Source: Protea cynaroides
Lineage: Eukaryota > Streptophyta > Magnoliopsida > Proteales > Proteaceae
Direction of reading: 5' to 3'
DNA: 64,000 nt
NCBI GenBank assembly: GCA_028583415.1
Contig: CM053266.1
Coordinates: 85,690,149-85,754,148 of the forward strand
Numbering within the stretch: position 1 is the stretch's first letter; the number at the start of each line of letters is the position of its first letter. The notes below the pieces were generated by a model. That model was not told the origin of the DNA. It did no database searches and saw only the letters and a list, made by a program, of their open reading frames with translations. Both the position numbers and the translations under genes were made by a program. Positions 1 to 12,049 of this stretch are shown in pieces.

Positions 1-895
1 CTAGGTCTTTGGACTTGTTCAACCTCTTTAATTAGTACTGAACTTACTACTTCTTTAGAGGTTGCCAAGTAGAGTTGAAGCTTATCACCGACCTCTAGAT
101 AGGCTAGCAGCGGTGGAGATGACAAATAGTCCTTCAGCTAGTCGAACATCTTCTGGCACTCTTATGTCCATTCAAAGGGTTTTGTACTTTTCAAGGTTTT
201 GAAGAAGGGTAAGCAACGATCTACCGACCTCGACATAAATTAGCCTATTGCAGCTATCTGTCCTATCAACTCTTAGACCTATTTTGGTTTTGATGGTGTT
301 GTCATCTTCATGATGGCTTCGATCTTGGCCTGGTTAGCTTTGGTCGCTCGTTGAGATACCATAAAGTAGAGGAATTTTCCCGAACCAACTCCGAAGGAAC
401 ACTTGGTTAGGTTTAACTTCATTTGATGACTTCTGAGACTTCGAAGGCTTCCTGCAGGTCATCCAAATAACTCGAATTCTTCTTGCTCTTTATGAGGAAG
501 TCATCGACATAGACTTCTATGTTCTTACTTATCTAGTTCTCGAAGAGCTTGTTCACTAGTCGTTGGTAGGTCGGTTTAGCATTCTTCAAACCAAAGGGCA
601 TAATGTTATAACAGTATAGCTTGTCCTTGGTTATGAATGCTATGCTAATTTCATTTGGCTTGTACAACTTGATCTGGTTATACCTAGAGTATGTGTCCAT
701 GAAAGATAACATCTCATGGCCTATTGTCGCATCTATTAGCCTATCAATTCTAGGGAAAGGGTAGTAGTCCTTAGGGAAAGCTTTATTAAGATTTAAGTAA
801 TCACAACATATATGCCACTTGCCATTTGACTTTGGCACCATTACTACATTAGAAACCCAATGTGGGTACTTAACCTCCCTAATAAACCCTGCTGC
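1..895 (-). pseudogene. Ty3/gypsy (Tat-lineage) reverse transcriptase fragment
   Basis: This is the reverse transcriptase part of a decayed LTR-retrotransposon polyprotein read on the minus strand. The best open stretch lies at 890-533 and shows the RT core in order: a VVMVPKSNGKWHICCDY segment, LNKAFPKDYYPFPRID, SFMDTYSRYNQIKL, and MPFGLKNAKPTYQRLVNKLF. The catalytic YVDD box (VYVDDFLIKSK) follows at about 520-485 after a frame change. The wording is typical of the Tat/Ogre/Retand group. Towards position 1 the RNase H region is broken by many stops. At 895 the frame is cut by the solo LTR at 896-5392 and resumes at 5398, so both pieces come from one element. It is not functional. Confidence 0.88.
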
Positions 896-1726
896 TGTAA
901 GCACCCCATTTTTGCCATCCCAGCTAAACAAAGCCCTGCGGGTGTGTGGACAACAAAAGGAGAAAGATGATCGGAAGTTTGGATTTTTGACTGCGAATTT
1001 GAGAAAGTTTTCAATGGGTCTGTGAATTTGAGGAAGTTTTCAATGGGTCCACAACAAGGTCATGGGTTATAATTTTGCATGGATGCATAGGTCATAGAAT
1101 TATCTTTTAAATGAGACCAGAATTGCTCAATTCTGATATCAAATGAAGAAGATATGACCATTTTAGTCGGATGATACATATAAAGGAGGTTTATGAAATT
1201 ATAAATAATCCCAGGGGCCTTCGTGCAAATTATCCTAAGTCGGATCGTTTGAATTTCAAATCATCATATCTTAATCATCCGACATCGGATTCAGATGATC
1301 CCAAGACCATTATTCTTCATTCATGATGTTCTACAAAATGGACGTAAAAAATCCCAGGTTGAAGTCATCAGTGGGTCCCATGCATGCTTGCATGCAAAAT
1401 TATCGTCAGAACTTTAAAGCTACATATCTTTTCCGTTCTACATCGGATTCAGGTGATTCCAGTTCCTATATTCCTCATTTTCAATGTTCTACAAAATGAA
1501 CGCAAAAAATTTGGAATAGAGGCCATCGAAAAATTCCATGCGGGATGACAAATGAAATGACCCATGAAATGACAAGGAGAGAAAACCCGATTAATTCCAA
1601 TCAATCCGGTCAACTCGGTTCAAGCCGGTTTTGGTCCAACCTAGCTCAACCCATATCGGTTTAACTCGGTCAACCTAAGTCGGTCTCAATCCGTTTCGAA
1701 CCGGTTCATTCATGTGCATAGTATTT

Positions 1727-1733
<7 letters not shown>

Positions 1734-1806
<73 letters not shown>
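1734..1806. repeat. (AT)n microsatellite
   Basis: An almost pure AT dinucleotide run inside the solo LTR, continuing into a degenerate (TATG)n tail. A similar run occurs in the related LTR at 24530-24606. Confidence 0.95.
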
Positions 1807-1818
<12 letters not shown>

Positions 1819-1864
1819 GTTATAAAATATATGTGTATATATGTATATAATATATATTATTATA

Positions 1865-2690
1865 TGTAAATGATAATCCAAAAGATTTTGAGAAGAAAAA
1901 TGAAAGAGGGGAGAGAGAAAACGTGAAAGAGAAGGGGATTTAGGGTTTTGAGATAATTTATAAAGATTTTGAGAAGAAAAATAAAAGAGGGGAGAGAGAA
2001 AACGTGAAAGAGAAGGGGATTTAGGGTTTTGAGATAATCCAAAAAGATCTTGAGAAGAAAAAGGAAAGAGGGGAGAGAGAAAACGTGAAAGAGAAGGGGA
2101 TTTAGGGTTTTGAGATAATCCAAAAAGATCTTGAGAAGAAAAAAGGAAAGAGGGAGAAATAAAAAAAAAAAAAAAAAGAAAAAGGGGGGAAAAAGATTCC
2201 CCTTCACGTTTTCTAGAAAGAAAACGTGAAAGAAAGAGAGGGAGAAAAGAAAAAAAGGAAGGAAAAGAATGAAGAAGAAAAGGAAAGAAGAGAGAAAGGA
2301 AAGAGAGAAGGGGTTTTCAAGAAGAAGAATGAGAAAAAGGAAAGAAAGGAAGAAGAAAAAACGTGGGAAGGAAGAAAAGAAAGGAAAGAAGAAAAAATGG
2401 AGAGAAAAAAGATTTTCTAGAAAAAAGAAGAAAAGGAAAGAAGGATCTTCTAGAAAATGAGTGAAAAATTATAAATAGGAGAGAGGAGGGATCCTTTTCC
2501 AGACCAGAGAGAGAGGGGAACGTGGGTGAGAGAGAGAAACGTGAGTGAGAGAGAGAAAACGTGAGAGAGGAAGAAAGAAAGAGAGAGAAAAGAGAAAAGA
2601 AAGAAAAGAGAAGAAGAAAAGAGAGAAAGAGAAGAGAGAAAGAAGCAGAAGAGAGGAGAAGGAGGATTCACATTCAAAAGAGATTGATAC
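1865..2690. repeat. Purine-rich low-complexity block with tandem ~80-bp units
   Basis: Almost pure A/G on the plus strand. The first part is about three tandem units of roughly 80 bp, each containing TTTTGAGAAGAAAAA, GAGAGAAAACGTGAAAG and GGGGATTTAGGGTTTTGAG. After that it degrades to (GAAA/GAGA)n. Long open frames here on both strands are composition artefacts. Equivalent purine-rich blocks occur in the related LTRs at about 12600-13690 (plus) and 23340-24480 (as a pyrimidine block, because that LTR is inverted). Confidence 0.85.
2470..2480 (+). promoter_or_regulatory. Candidate TATA box of the 4.5-kb LTR
   Basis: TATAAATAGGA lies directly after the purine-rich block and about 1.57 kb into the LTR. 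It is a near-consensus plant TATA box and would mark the U3/R boundary region. No transcript evidence is available. Confidence 0.5.
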
Positions 2691-4372
2691 AACCCCCAAT
2701 CACCCTTCATCAACGGTTTCGCTCGATTTGAGCCCAAGGTTATTACTCTAAACAAATTTAGAGGTCGTTATAATGCCCGAATGCCAATTTTGCTTGAAAA
2801 AGACTAATTTTCATGAAATCTCAATCATGAATGCTCTATTACATGCTTGTTAATGCTAGGATGCCTATGTCTAACATTTTTCATGAATGATAATTTGTCT
2901 AAGCTATTCAATGATGAATTTTTTATTGATATACAATGATGTTTGATGTTTTTTGTAAATTTCATAAAGTGATTTTCTGATCTGAAAATTCCAGATTTAG
3001 GGTTCAAACTTAGGACGTACATCATATGTATTTTTTCTAAAATTTTGAAGCCCAAACTTTTATGGGAGTCTCTCTGATATGATATAAGACTACCCTAAAA
3101 ATTTCGTTCCATTTGGAATTGTGGAAATATATCAAAAAAAATTTCTTTGACATTGCTATTTTTCTCGGATGTAATGCAATCCTCCATCGGAAAGTCTCTA
3201 GACAAAGGCCTTATGGCCATAATTAGAAAATCCACTTAACATGAACTTTTTAGACATGAAAGTCTTATAAAAAATGGCACTAGTTTCATATTTTTTCCAT
3301 TTTTTTTTGAATTGATATCAATTTTTATGTGCATAGTGCTTTGATTTCAGATCTGTCATGATGTGCTGATTTGCATGATTGAAAAGAGTCATTTTTTACA
3401 AATAAAATATTATGTTTTAATTTTTTTTTCTTAATGAAATTTTAGATCAGACAGTTATCTACATAGACATATGTCTGTATTTAATTTTCATTAAGAATAG
3501 AATTTTATTTGGAATTTATGGTGCAACTGGTCAAAAATCTGGAACAGACCTGACCAGTGTATTTGCCTGTACTTGGTGAATATTTTCGACCTGCCTATGG
3601 TCTCTTTTAGGATTAGCTTCCTTGCGACAAAATGTTGGTCTCTGAGTCTTCTTTCCAGGGATATCTTTTAAGAATTTTTTGAGTAAGTACAGTGCCCTAT
3701 GTGTCCATTTTGGTCCAGCCTGACAAAGCTGTCATCTTGCTACGTGTTCCATCATGTTTTGATTGATTCTCATATGCTTTGGTTGTTTCTCACATGCCAT
3801 ATTTGATGCTATGTTATGTTTGGATGCTCGTATGCATACACTACTATAATTGGAATGGTCACACTGCCATAATTGGAATAGTCACACTGCCATAATTGGA
3901 AAGATCACATTGCCATAATTGGAATAATCACATTGTCATGATTGGAATACTACACATGCTTATTGCCATATTTGTCTACTACACTTGCTCACATATTACT
4001 GCCATGTTTGGATGCACACTTACCATGTTTGTATTGATTCACATGCTCACTTGCCATTTTTGACTGATGTGTTGCTAAATTTGAATATATTTCCAACATG
4101 CTATATTTGGATGCTTATACTGCTATATTTAAGCTCACATTGCTTTGTTAGATTGTTTACATTGTACAACAACTAGGGCAAGATACACCCTAAGATGGAA
4201 ATAATTGAACAATTAGGGTAGTGAAACCCTAAAAATGGAAAGAATAATTAGGGCAAAATAAACCCTAGAATAAAGAGAATAATTAGTGTATGAAACCCTA
4301 AAAAATGAAAATCACAATGAAAAGGGATAGGAAACCCTAAAAACCTAAAAATGGAAACAATTAAAAATAGTA

Positions 4373-4625
4373 GAAATTTAGGTCTCATCCCTAGATCCTA
4401 TTGACAAAAATAGAAAGAATTTGGTACACATCCCAAATAAAAATGGTAGGAATTTAGGTCTCATCCCTAGATCCTATTGACAAAGATAGAAAGAATTTGG
4501 TACACATCCCAAATAAAAATGGTAGGAATTTAGGTCTCATCCCTAGATCCTATTAACAAAAATGGAAACAATAAAATGGTAGGAATTTAGGTCTCATCCC
4601 TAGATCCTATTGACAAAAATGGAAG
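4373..4625 (+). repeat. Tandem repeat, about four units of 60-78 bp
   Basis: Units carry GTAGGAATTTAGGTCTCATC, CCCTAGATCCTATTGAC and (in the longer ones) GAATTTGGTACACATCCC. The same repeat family recurs with a shorter unit of about 43 bp at 25590-25960, in the related plus-strand LTR. It is therefore a characteristic module of this LTR group. Confidence 0.85.
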
Positions 4626-5397
4626 GATTTTGGTACACATTCCAAATCCAACTCTCACAAATTTTCGAACTACGTCGTACCTAATTTCTAGGGCAAACCC
4701 TAGAATACGTAGGCAATTTGGGAATCCCAAATACGGTACAAAGCCACCCATCAACCATACATCCAGCATAAACTTCAACTTGAACAAATAAAAATCTAAT
4801 TGAAGCACATGAATAAATCACTTCCATAATCTTTAATCACACAACCCATTTTCGAACTACGTTTTTGGACTTGATTTCCAGGATTGGAATACGTAGGCAG
4901 TTTGAGATGTCTTACACGTCTCAGATTTAGTCCAAGACCGAACCATCTTTGGTCCGGTTCACTGTATAATATTGTACATTACATTTGCTTGTTTATTTGC
5001 TTCAAAACATGATTGGCTGAACCCTAGGTTAGAATAACTTAGCAACTTGGTTTAGGACATCCCCCATTGAACCCTAGTCATCTAGTTGACCAAGCACAGT
5101 CAAAATTAGAATTTAAGAAAAGTTTAGGAGGCCGATATTGATCGGGCGGTTTGGGTGCCTAACACCTTCCCATAACCGTACCCTGAATACTTACCCGATC
5201 TCTTGCAGACCAAAGAACCGATACATTGGGTCACGAGTCAATAGAAGTCTTACCTTAGGGTGATGCTACATTTTTAGAGGTCCTAGACCTTAATCTAGGT
5301 GGCGACTCCAACAGAATAATCGATCTTCATCGATACAGGATACACATTTCCATCCCAAGGAGGATCATCATCGATTTTCCATTGTCCTCACAGCTGC

Positions 5398-6375
5398 TAA
5401 TATCTTATCCACTTCTGCCCTAATTGCAACTTCGTGCTTAGGAGCAAAGCTTATTTTCTTCTGATGAACTTTCTTGAATTTTGGATCTATCGCTAGGTGG
5501 TGTTCCATGAGGTCCCTTGGGATTCCTGACATGTCGGCTGCTGACCATGTGAACACATCAAGGTTCTCCCTCAAGAATTTGATCAGGTTCTCCCTTTGTT
5601 CGCCGTAGAGAGACGACCCGATCTGAAAGTACTTTCTAGATTTTTTTTTTGAGATGGGTACCTGTTCTAGGTCTACCACTGCGGTCTCCCTTTCTTGTTC
5701 CAACTCATCTCGAAGATCTTCGATGACTATGCTCTGAGTCTGGATTTTGTTGTTGTGCGCTCTGAGATTGGCGTTATAACATCTGCGAGATAACTTCTGG
5801 TCGACTTTGTAGTAGCCGACTCCATGCTCCATGGGAAACTTCATGACGAGGTAGTAGGTCAACACATAGGCCTTGAGGAGGTTGAGACCTGGCCAACCTA
5901 GGATCATGTTGTGGCTAAAGGGTATATCCACTACTAAGTATGTAATGGAGACTGTTGGCCTCCATGGTTTTATCCCAACCCGGGTCTCGAGCTATATCCC
6001 TCCTTTGACTTTTACCACGTCATCGGAGAAGCTTATCAAGAAGAAAGTAATAGGTTGCCGTCGCTTCTCGTCTAACTTCATCACCTTGAATGCATGGTAG
6101 CATATGATGTCAGCTGAGCTTCCCTTGTCCACTAAAGTTTGCTCAACTTTGTTAACTTTGTCAATCACCATGGTAATAACTATGGCATCGTCATGCAGAA
6201 AGTTAATGTAGAGCAGGTCTTCATCAATAAAGGAGATCACATCCCCTATGCAATGTGGATTGGAAGATGTCGATGTACTGCTTACATTCTTCGTGTATGT
6301 GAGTCGGCTATTCTTGGAGGTATTGCCTGGAACTGGTCCTCTGATTATAGCTAAGCAGTAATGTGTGAGGATCAC
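5398..6375 (-). pseudogene. Tat-lineage retropepsin (protease) and protease-RT spacer
   Basis: This continues the element of 1-895, read leftwards. The protease is in 6375-5992. The active-site segment reads LVDKGSSADII, where Tat-group enzymes normally have D-N/T-G-S-S-A. It is preceded by HDDAIVITMVIDK and followed by ISFSDDVVKVKG. After a frameshift near 5990, the frame 5931-5398 carries the family sequence DIPFSHNMILGWPGLN and the spacer up to EVDKILAA, where the solo LTR was inserted. Retropepsin would cut the Gag-Pol polyprotein in the virus-like particle. Several frame breaks show that the copy is dead. Confidence 0.85.
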
Positions 6376-7273
6376 TATTCGAATTTCATAAAAATCCCAA
6401 CTTGCGTATTCCCTTTGTACCAGTACTAACTAGTACTTCCTCTCAGGCATTCCAACTCGTCTAAGGCGTGGGATCATCTCTCTAGAATTCTATTTCAGAG
6501 AAAGTTGAAGTTTTATGTCGGCCAGTTCCTGTTTGTCCTAATAAAAGTTAGACATCCATTGAGTTAGGTCGGTCATGACCTTCTGTATATCTCTGGCCAT
6601 CCATTGTGACCTGCGTTGTCGAGTTGGGGAACATCCTTTGGCCTGGGTCTAATGATCTAAGGGGACCTTCATTATCATGGATACTGCCCCTCGAGGGTCA
6701 CCGACTTTGTGTAAAGGGGGTGATCCTGCTGGGTCATCCTCAGGTTCATCTTGGTCCTGATGACCTTTATTTTGATCTACGCTGGCTTTATAGTCCATTA
6801 GCTATTGACCCTTGCTTTTAGTTGTGGGGTGATCTTTAGCTTGTGATTCGTCTACATATTCCTTTAGATGGCCGTGTTTGATCAGATCTTCAATTACGAT
6901 TTTCAAAGCTCGGCACCTACTTGTGTCATGACCGTGGTTACAGTGATACTTGTAGTACTTCCAAGTTGTTCTCTATGATAAGTCCGTTATCATCTTCGGG
7001 GGTGCTGAGAGCTCCAACTTTGTGCCCTTCAGGCTTTACATTACCTCAGACATTTTTGTGTTTAGGGGTGTGAACACTTCCCAGTTAAACTCCATCTTTG
7101 TGACCAATTTTCTTGGGAAGTCATCCTTTCTCGATTTTTACTTATTTGCTGGTTCTGTAAAAGCTGCATTGCTGACTTGTACATCGGTGCACTTTTTCTA
7201 TGCACTACTCTTATTCTTCTTTTGTGCGAGTTGTAAGGTATCATGTGTTGTTGCGTACTTCTCGCACCTAGCT
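6376..7273 (-). pseudogene. Tat-lineage Gag C-terminal half with zinc-knuckle region
   Basis: Minus-strand translation around 6960-6830 gives HCNHGHDTSRCRALK followed by IEDLIKHGHLKEYV. This is the nucleic-acid-binding knuckle and trailing helix found in Tat-group Gag proteins. The usual first Cys position appears as Tyr, so the knuckle is probably damaged. Upstream of it (7244-7062) is an open Gag spacer. The frame is interrupted at 7273 by the solo LTR at 7274-9607 and resumes at 9613. Confidence 0.78.
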
Positions 7274-9607
7274 TGTAAGACCTGCACTCTACTAATCCGA
7301 TCTTACCATGTCATGTCAGGTCTTCCTATCATGGTTGGATCGAGCAGACCAAGTGCTTGAAGGAACCACAAGGCTAGGTACGTAAATCGACCCAAAATCA
7401 ATAAATTTGGAGTGTGTGGTTCCATACCTGAGCTGGTATGATCGACCACACCTAAGGAAAATGAGACCACTCGAAAATTCAATGTGTGGTCTTATATTTG
7501 GGACGTGCGGTCGAAGGATTCTGGGACCACACGTGCAACCACACGATGATATGACCGACTCTGAATTTTAGAAACTTTCCTAAACTAAGGGATCTCTTTC
7601 CTAGTTAGAGTGGGACTCTATATGGAGAGTTTTTTTTCTATATTAAGGACGTCCCATAGCCTCTCCCACTCTTTTAGAACCCAAATTAAAAGAGGGAGAG
7701 AGAGAAAAGGAGAAAGATAAGGAGATTTAAAGAAGAAAGCTAAGAGGAAGAGTTATAGAGAAGGTTCTAGTTCTCTACAAACTTAAGGTATGGAACCTTT
7801 TCCTAAAGCAGTAGAACACCTAGAATAGGATCTTCCATTGTAATTGAGATGTTGAATCAAAGTAAGATCTCAACCATGAGACTCTATGAGCGAATCTCAG
7901 AGGAAAACCATGGGGAATAGGTTAGGACCAATAACTTTGCAAAAATTATGAATTTAAGGTCATAGATCGGTCATAGGAAGGACCGTAATGATAAACCAAT
8001 GAATCAAATCATGAAGGGGTTGGACTGAGGATAAAAGTTGACCAAAACTTCGTATGGTCACAGCTAGGGTCCACCATATGGGGATCACATGATCGACCAC
8101 ATGCTCTCGGGAAGGTCCTAGAGAAGGTATGGTCGCATGATATGCGACCACACATATCGACCACACGCCCTGTAGTTGCAAAAACTGAGACCACAGGTGC
8201 AGCCACACCTGTAACCACAAGGTTTTAGAAACCCTGTTTGGCTTTAGATTAGGTTTCTAACTATTGTAGCTTGGTGAACTTGAACCCTAACTTAGAATCC
8301 ATAAATTCTTAAGTTTCCAAGTGGTTCAAAAGTGATTTATAAAGCTTGGAGAAGATCGAACATCATTAAAGGTGAGGGAAGAAGACCTAAACTAATTAGA
8401 TAATAACAAACTATTTATTTTATTATGTCCAATGCAATGATTGATTCTATGCTTGCTTGTTTATAGTATGCATCTCACATGTCATCCAATATTACTGCTA
8501 TTTCTGCTCATCATATTTATTTTTGTGTATTTATAACATGATGATGATGATGCTAGGAGTAGACATGTGATTGTGTGTGTGGTTAGTGTGTTGGATGCTA
8601 GTGAAGCATCAGGGAGAGGATGTGGCATTGTGATTCAGTCTAGTCACCAGACTCTAGCTCTATCACTACTCAAGTCTTGCCCATTGACATCGTCGTATCG
8701 CCATCACCTTAGTAGAATTATTACATCGTAGGGCATCAAGGGAGGTGGTCTCAAACCGTGTGGTCTTTGACTCTATCGGGGGGCCTTAGCTCTATCTCTA
8801 TAGACATATTGAGGGATGCTGGGGTGAGGCCTTGGATACATTGGATGGCATTAGGATTGGTTAGTTACGAGCTCAATTTGTAAGCCCTCGCTAGCAGGGG
8901 CTCACGTGTTGGTATGGGTAGGGCATCAGGGGAAGTGTTGGCGGTGTGTGATCTGGATACTTTAGCTCTATCTCTATTCCATGGTGGGATGGATGTGAAT
9001 GATAATGGTGTTTGATCCATTGGGTGGGCTTACACACCCTTGTATAGAGGTACGATGGTCGTCAATCCTTTCTATAGCACATTGCAAACTTAAAACTAAA
9101 CCAAAGATATGAATTGAATGCATGCATATGGTTTTGCATTGTTTTGTTTGCTCACTAAGCTATGATGTGTGCTCACCCTTTCGACGTCGAATATTTTAAT
9201 TGTTGATGCAGGTCTTACTGTTGAAAATTATGTGAATGTACTGATGTATGGACATGTAGCGGCTGTGGATGTAGAAGCTATGGAGGAAGCGCATGATCCA
9301 TCATGCTAGTGCAATCAATGTATTTTTTATTAGTTTTGTTATTCTTGAGTACTGAAACATGTAATTGATTATTTTACTTTATGTCTTGAGTCAATGAGAA
9401 TAATTGGATCTAATTATTTATTATCATTGTTAGCTACTCAGTTCATTATTAATAAAAACTTCCGCTATTGTTATTTACTCTGATTATTGTTGTGGTATGT
9501 ACTTGATTTAATCGGATGGGCATGGCCTATACGAGATCCTGGTTTGAACCGTTGGTTCTCATGGCTATTTATCACACCATTGGTTAGTTTAGAATTGGGG
9601 TGTGACA
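7274..9607 (+). mobile_element. Solo LTR of the chromovirus family (copy S)
   Basis: It starts TGTAAGACC and ends TTGGGGTGTGACA, with a perfect 5-bp duplication TAGCT at 7269-7273 and 9608-9612. It was inserted in the Gag frame of the Tat element. It is collinear with the LTRs of the intact element at 51973-64000 but strongly diverged. Shared landmarks are a TATA-like TATATTAAGG (7639-7648), a splice-donor-like AAG|GTATGG (about 7787), a second donor-like AAAG|GTGAGG (about 8372), the modules GGGCATCAGGGGARGTG / TTAGCTCTATCTCTA, and the coding exon at 9212-9333. It lacks the MULE present in the copy at 16402-20243, so it serves as an empty site for it. Confidence 0.92.
9212..9333 (+). pseudogene. 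LTR-internal conserved Cys-rich coding exon (copy S, one stop)
   Basis: The stretch follows an acceptor-like ...GATGCAG and runs 2 + 39 codons to TAG. The 122-nt length is identical in three of the other four copies in the window; the copy at 53867 has a 2-nt insertion. It keeps the pattern TVE-N-Y-N..., YG...A, V-E, and the end HDPSC*CNQC-I-F-Y. The GAA/GAG codon between the Cys codons has become TAG, and the in-frame ATG used elsewhere is GTG here. This copy is decayed. See the finding on LTR microexons. Confidence 0.55.
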
Positions 9608-9612
9608 TAGCT

Positions 9613-10610
9613 CATAACTCTGTGAGATTCATTAGGTGCTTCTTGTAGATTGATTTCGAGAGCTCCAGATCTGATATGGCTCCCATCATGGCAGCATTGA
9701 TTACATTCTTTTCTCAAACCTCGTTATTGAATCTGGTGAGGAATGCCCTCAGTGACTCGTCTGACTTTTGCTTAACGGCAATTAGGTTAGTGGTTGTCTT
9801 TCTAGGTGTCGTCTGAGTTTGGAAGTGCTCAAAGAATCGGTCACTTAATTGGTCGAAATTCTTGATCGAGTGCATTGAGAGACTGTTGAACTAGAGTCGC
9901 CCGTTCCCTTTTAGAGTAGACAAGAAGGCTCTACAGAGGATGGCATCAGAGTAGCCATGGAGCAGCATCGTAGATGAGAAGTTGTCCAGGTGAAGTTGTA
10001 GGTCAGTAGTGCCATTATACATGTCGATCTTTGGCATGGAGAAGTGCTTCGGCAAGGTGTCCGTATGATCTCCTGTAAGAGAGCCATGTCGACATTGTAT
10101 TCTTTCTTTCTCGTTGAGGTTGAAGATCCTATCTGTCGCTTTCCATCTCGTTCAACTGAGCTTGGAGGGTGATGAGTTGATGTTCTACAATTATTGGCTG
10201 TGGGATTGTGGGAGGGGTCATTGAGGATGTCGGCCTTAAACCATGTGCTATTGGAGTTGAGGCTACAAGGCCAGCCACCAGGGTGTTCGCATTAGTGGAT
10301 GATATGTTCGTATTTGCTGCTGCAGCAGACAACTCGGCAGCGACTCTCTTAGCAACAATTCTTTCAATGCTTGCATGCTCGACACTGCTTCTTTTTTTTC
10401 TACAGCACTTTTTACTGCTACACGTTCGGTTGGTGCCCTTTTCGCACTGGCAGCATCCAGACGAGCTTAAACACTTGCTGTGACTGGAGGTATAGGCAAT
10501 CCTCCATGAGATCTTATGGCTCCTCTCTCCCCAAGTCGGTGGTGGGCAGAAACTCAAGGAGTGTTACCTGTAGACAATACCTCATCTTCGGCACGTGATG
10601 CTCATCCAGG
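9613..10610 (-). pseudogene. Tat-lineage Gag N-terminal half
   Basis: Minus-strand reading around 10040-9620 gives MYNGTTDLQLHLDNF, LWFNSLSMHSIKNFDQLSDR and a downstream SLRAFLTRFN. These are the capsid-like core of plant Ty3/gypsy Gag (usual pattern Y-D/N-G-T-x-D-P-x-x-H). The open part 10557-10129 is an Ala/Ser/Pro-rich N-terminal region with the heptad-like stretch LITLQAQLNEMESD. Gag would form the cytoplasmic particle around the element RNA. The frame joins 7273 once the solo LTR is removed. It contains frame breaks and is not functional. Confidence 0.82.
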
Positions 10611-11002
10611 GGGTCTCAGCTATGGTGAGACTTCAAGAGATTGATGCGCTGTGATCGGCTTGGTCCTCCCAGTTCCCACCACAGCAATTGTAGATTTATC
10701 ACCAGAATCTAGTTGTCTCGGGTTGCTCTAGGCGACATGACCATCTGGGCTATTGCGGCCAACTATGCCAAGATGGTACGCAATTTCTCTTGAGTACTGT
10801 ACTGCATCCCTGTTCCGGTTGCTACTGATACCGACGGAGGCAATGGGGTAGGGCCCGTAGGGAGGGCTGCCCCATTGTTTTCGGTGGGTTCTTCATGATG
10901 GGATGACTTTCGTTTGCTTGAGTGCTCTTACTGCAACTACCATTGCGAGTGAATACCATCCTGAGGGTTTGGAATAGGTTCGATTAAGAGAATGCTCAAA
11001 TG

Positions 11003-11022
11003 GGCCCCATGGTGGGTGCCAA
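11003..11022 (-). promoter_or_regulatory. Primer-binding site of the Tat-lineage element
   Basis: On the minus strand this reads TTGGCACCCACCATGGGGCC, matching the PBS form typical of Tat elements (TTGGCGCCCACCGTGGGGC) with G-to-A and C-to-T type changes. It lies between the LTR start at about 11028 and Gag, as expected. The 10620-11002 stretch is leader, with nothing else recognised. Confidence 0.8.
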
Positions 11023-11027
11023 TCTAT

Positions 11028-11640
11028 TGTTGTTGAAACTGGGAATGCTGATGTGGCCCGTAATTTAGAATCAAAGAAGAATCATTGGGGGTTGAACTTG
11101 GTAGTTCGGCAGCCACTCAGACAATCAAGTCAGTAACATAGCTAACAAAATGGAAGTTACAAAGGATCGTAATCTCCTTAAAGTGTAGGTAAGGTCCGAG
11201 TATTCTCTGGGTATGTTAAAAAGTGAAGTCCATTACATGTGTTCATCGAGTGTATATATAGATTTATGTAGAGTCCTGATGGAGCCGGATACGCCATTGA
11301 GGTGGTAGAATCGTTGTAGATAACTGACCCCTAAGGAGGTTAGTTGATTTCAACTCCTAATCATTAAATTAAGATCTCACGATTGTAATGCGACCTGACT
11401 ATGGCATTCTCAGGAACTCAACACACGTTTTCGACGGTGACAGAGTTAGCCTAGGATACGACTCTAAACTCTTACTCCACCCTTAAATAGGATATTCCTT
11501 CGTCTATCAGATTCCAGCAGCCGTACATCATGTACTCGCAAATCCAACACATGGCAGCGGAAGCATAGACTTCTTAGAGAAGTAAACTGCCAAATGCATG
11601 ACACGTGCTATGACACATGTCCTCTCTCGATTGGTGTGTA
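11028..11640 (-). mobile_element. 5' LTR of the Tat-lineage element (outer end uncertain)
   Basis: On the minus strand the LTR ends ...CAACAACA just before the PBS. A TATA-like CTATATATACACTC (minus, around 11265-11252) fits an LTR promoter driving transcription leftwards into gag. The matching 3' LTR lies before position 1, so I cannot fix the outer boundary. About 11640 is a guess from the change to AT-rich sequence. Confidence 0.55.

Positions 11641-12049
<409 letters not shown>

Larger units (their letters stand above)
896..5392 (+). mobile_element. Solo LTR, 4.5 kb, Ogre/Tat-like, with GCTGC duplication
   Basis: The sequence starts TGTAAGCACCCC and ends GTCCTCACA, and is flanked on both sides by GCTGC (891-895 and 5393-5397). 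Removing it with one GCTGC restores the Tat element's reading frame (protease-RT spacer into RT). No PBS or coding domain lies inside, so it is a solo LTR left by recombination. Near the 3' end is GGTGGCGACTCC (about 5300-5311), a string I associate with Ogre/Tat LTR ends. The interior is patchy: an (AT)n run, a purine-rich block, TTTGGATGCTCACA-type repeats, and repeats containing CCCTAGATCCTATTGAC. Two more diverged LTRs of this superfamily lie at 12050-26694 and 15496-25577. Confidence 0.88.

Noticed and set aside
1860..2755. Several open frames rich in Lys/Glu/Arg (plus) or Phe/Leu/Ser (minus)
   Set aside because: The sequence is nearly pure purine/pyrimidine, so stops are rare by composition. 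No domain is seen, and it lies inside a solo LTR.
896..5392. A full-length retrotransposon rather than a solo LTR
   Set aside because: No PBS, polypurine tract, second LTR or protein domain lies between the terminal duplications.
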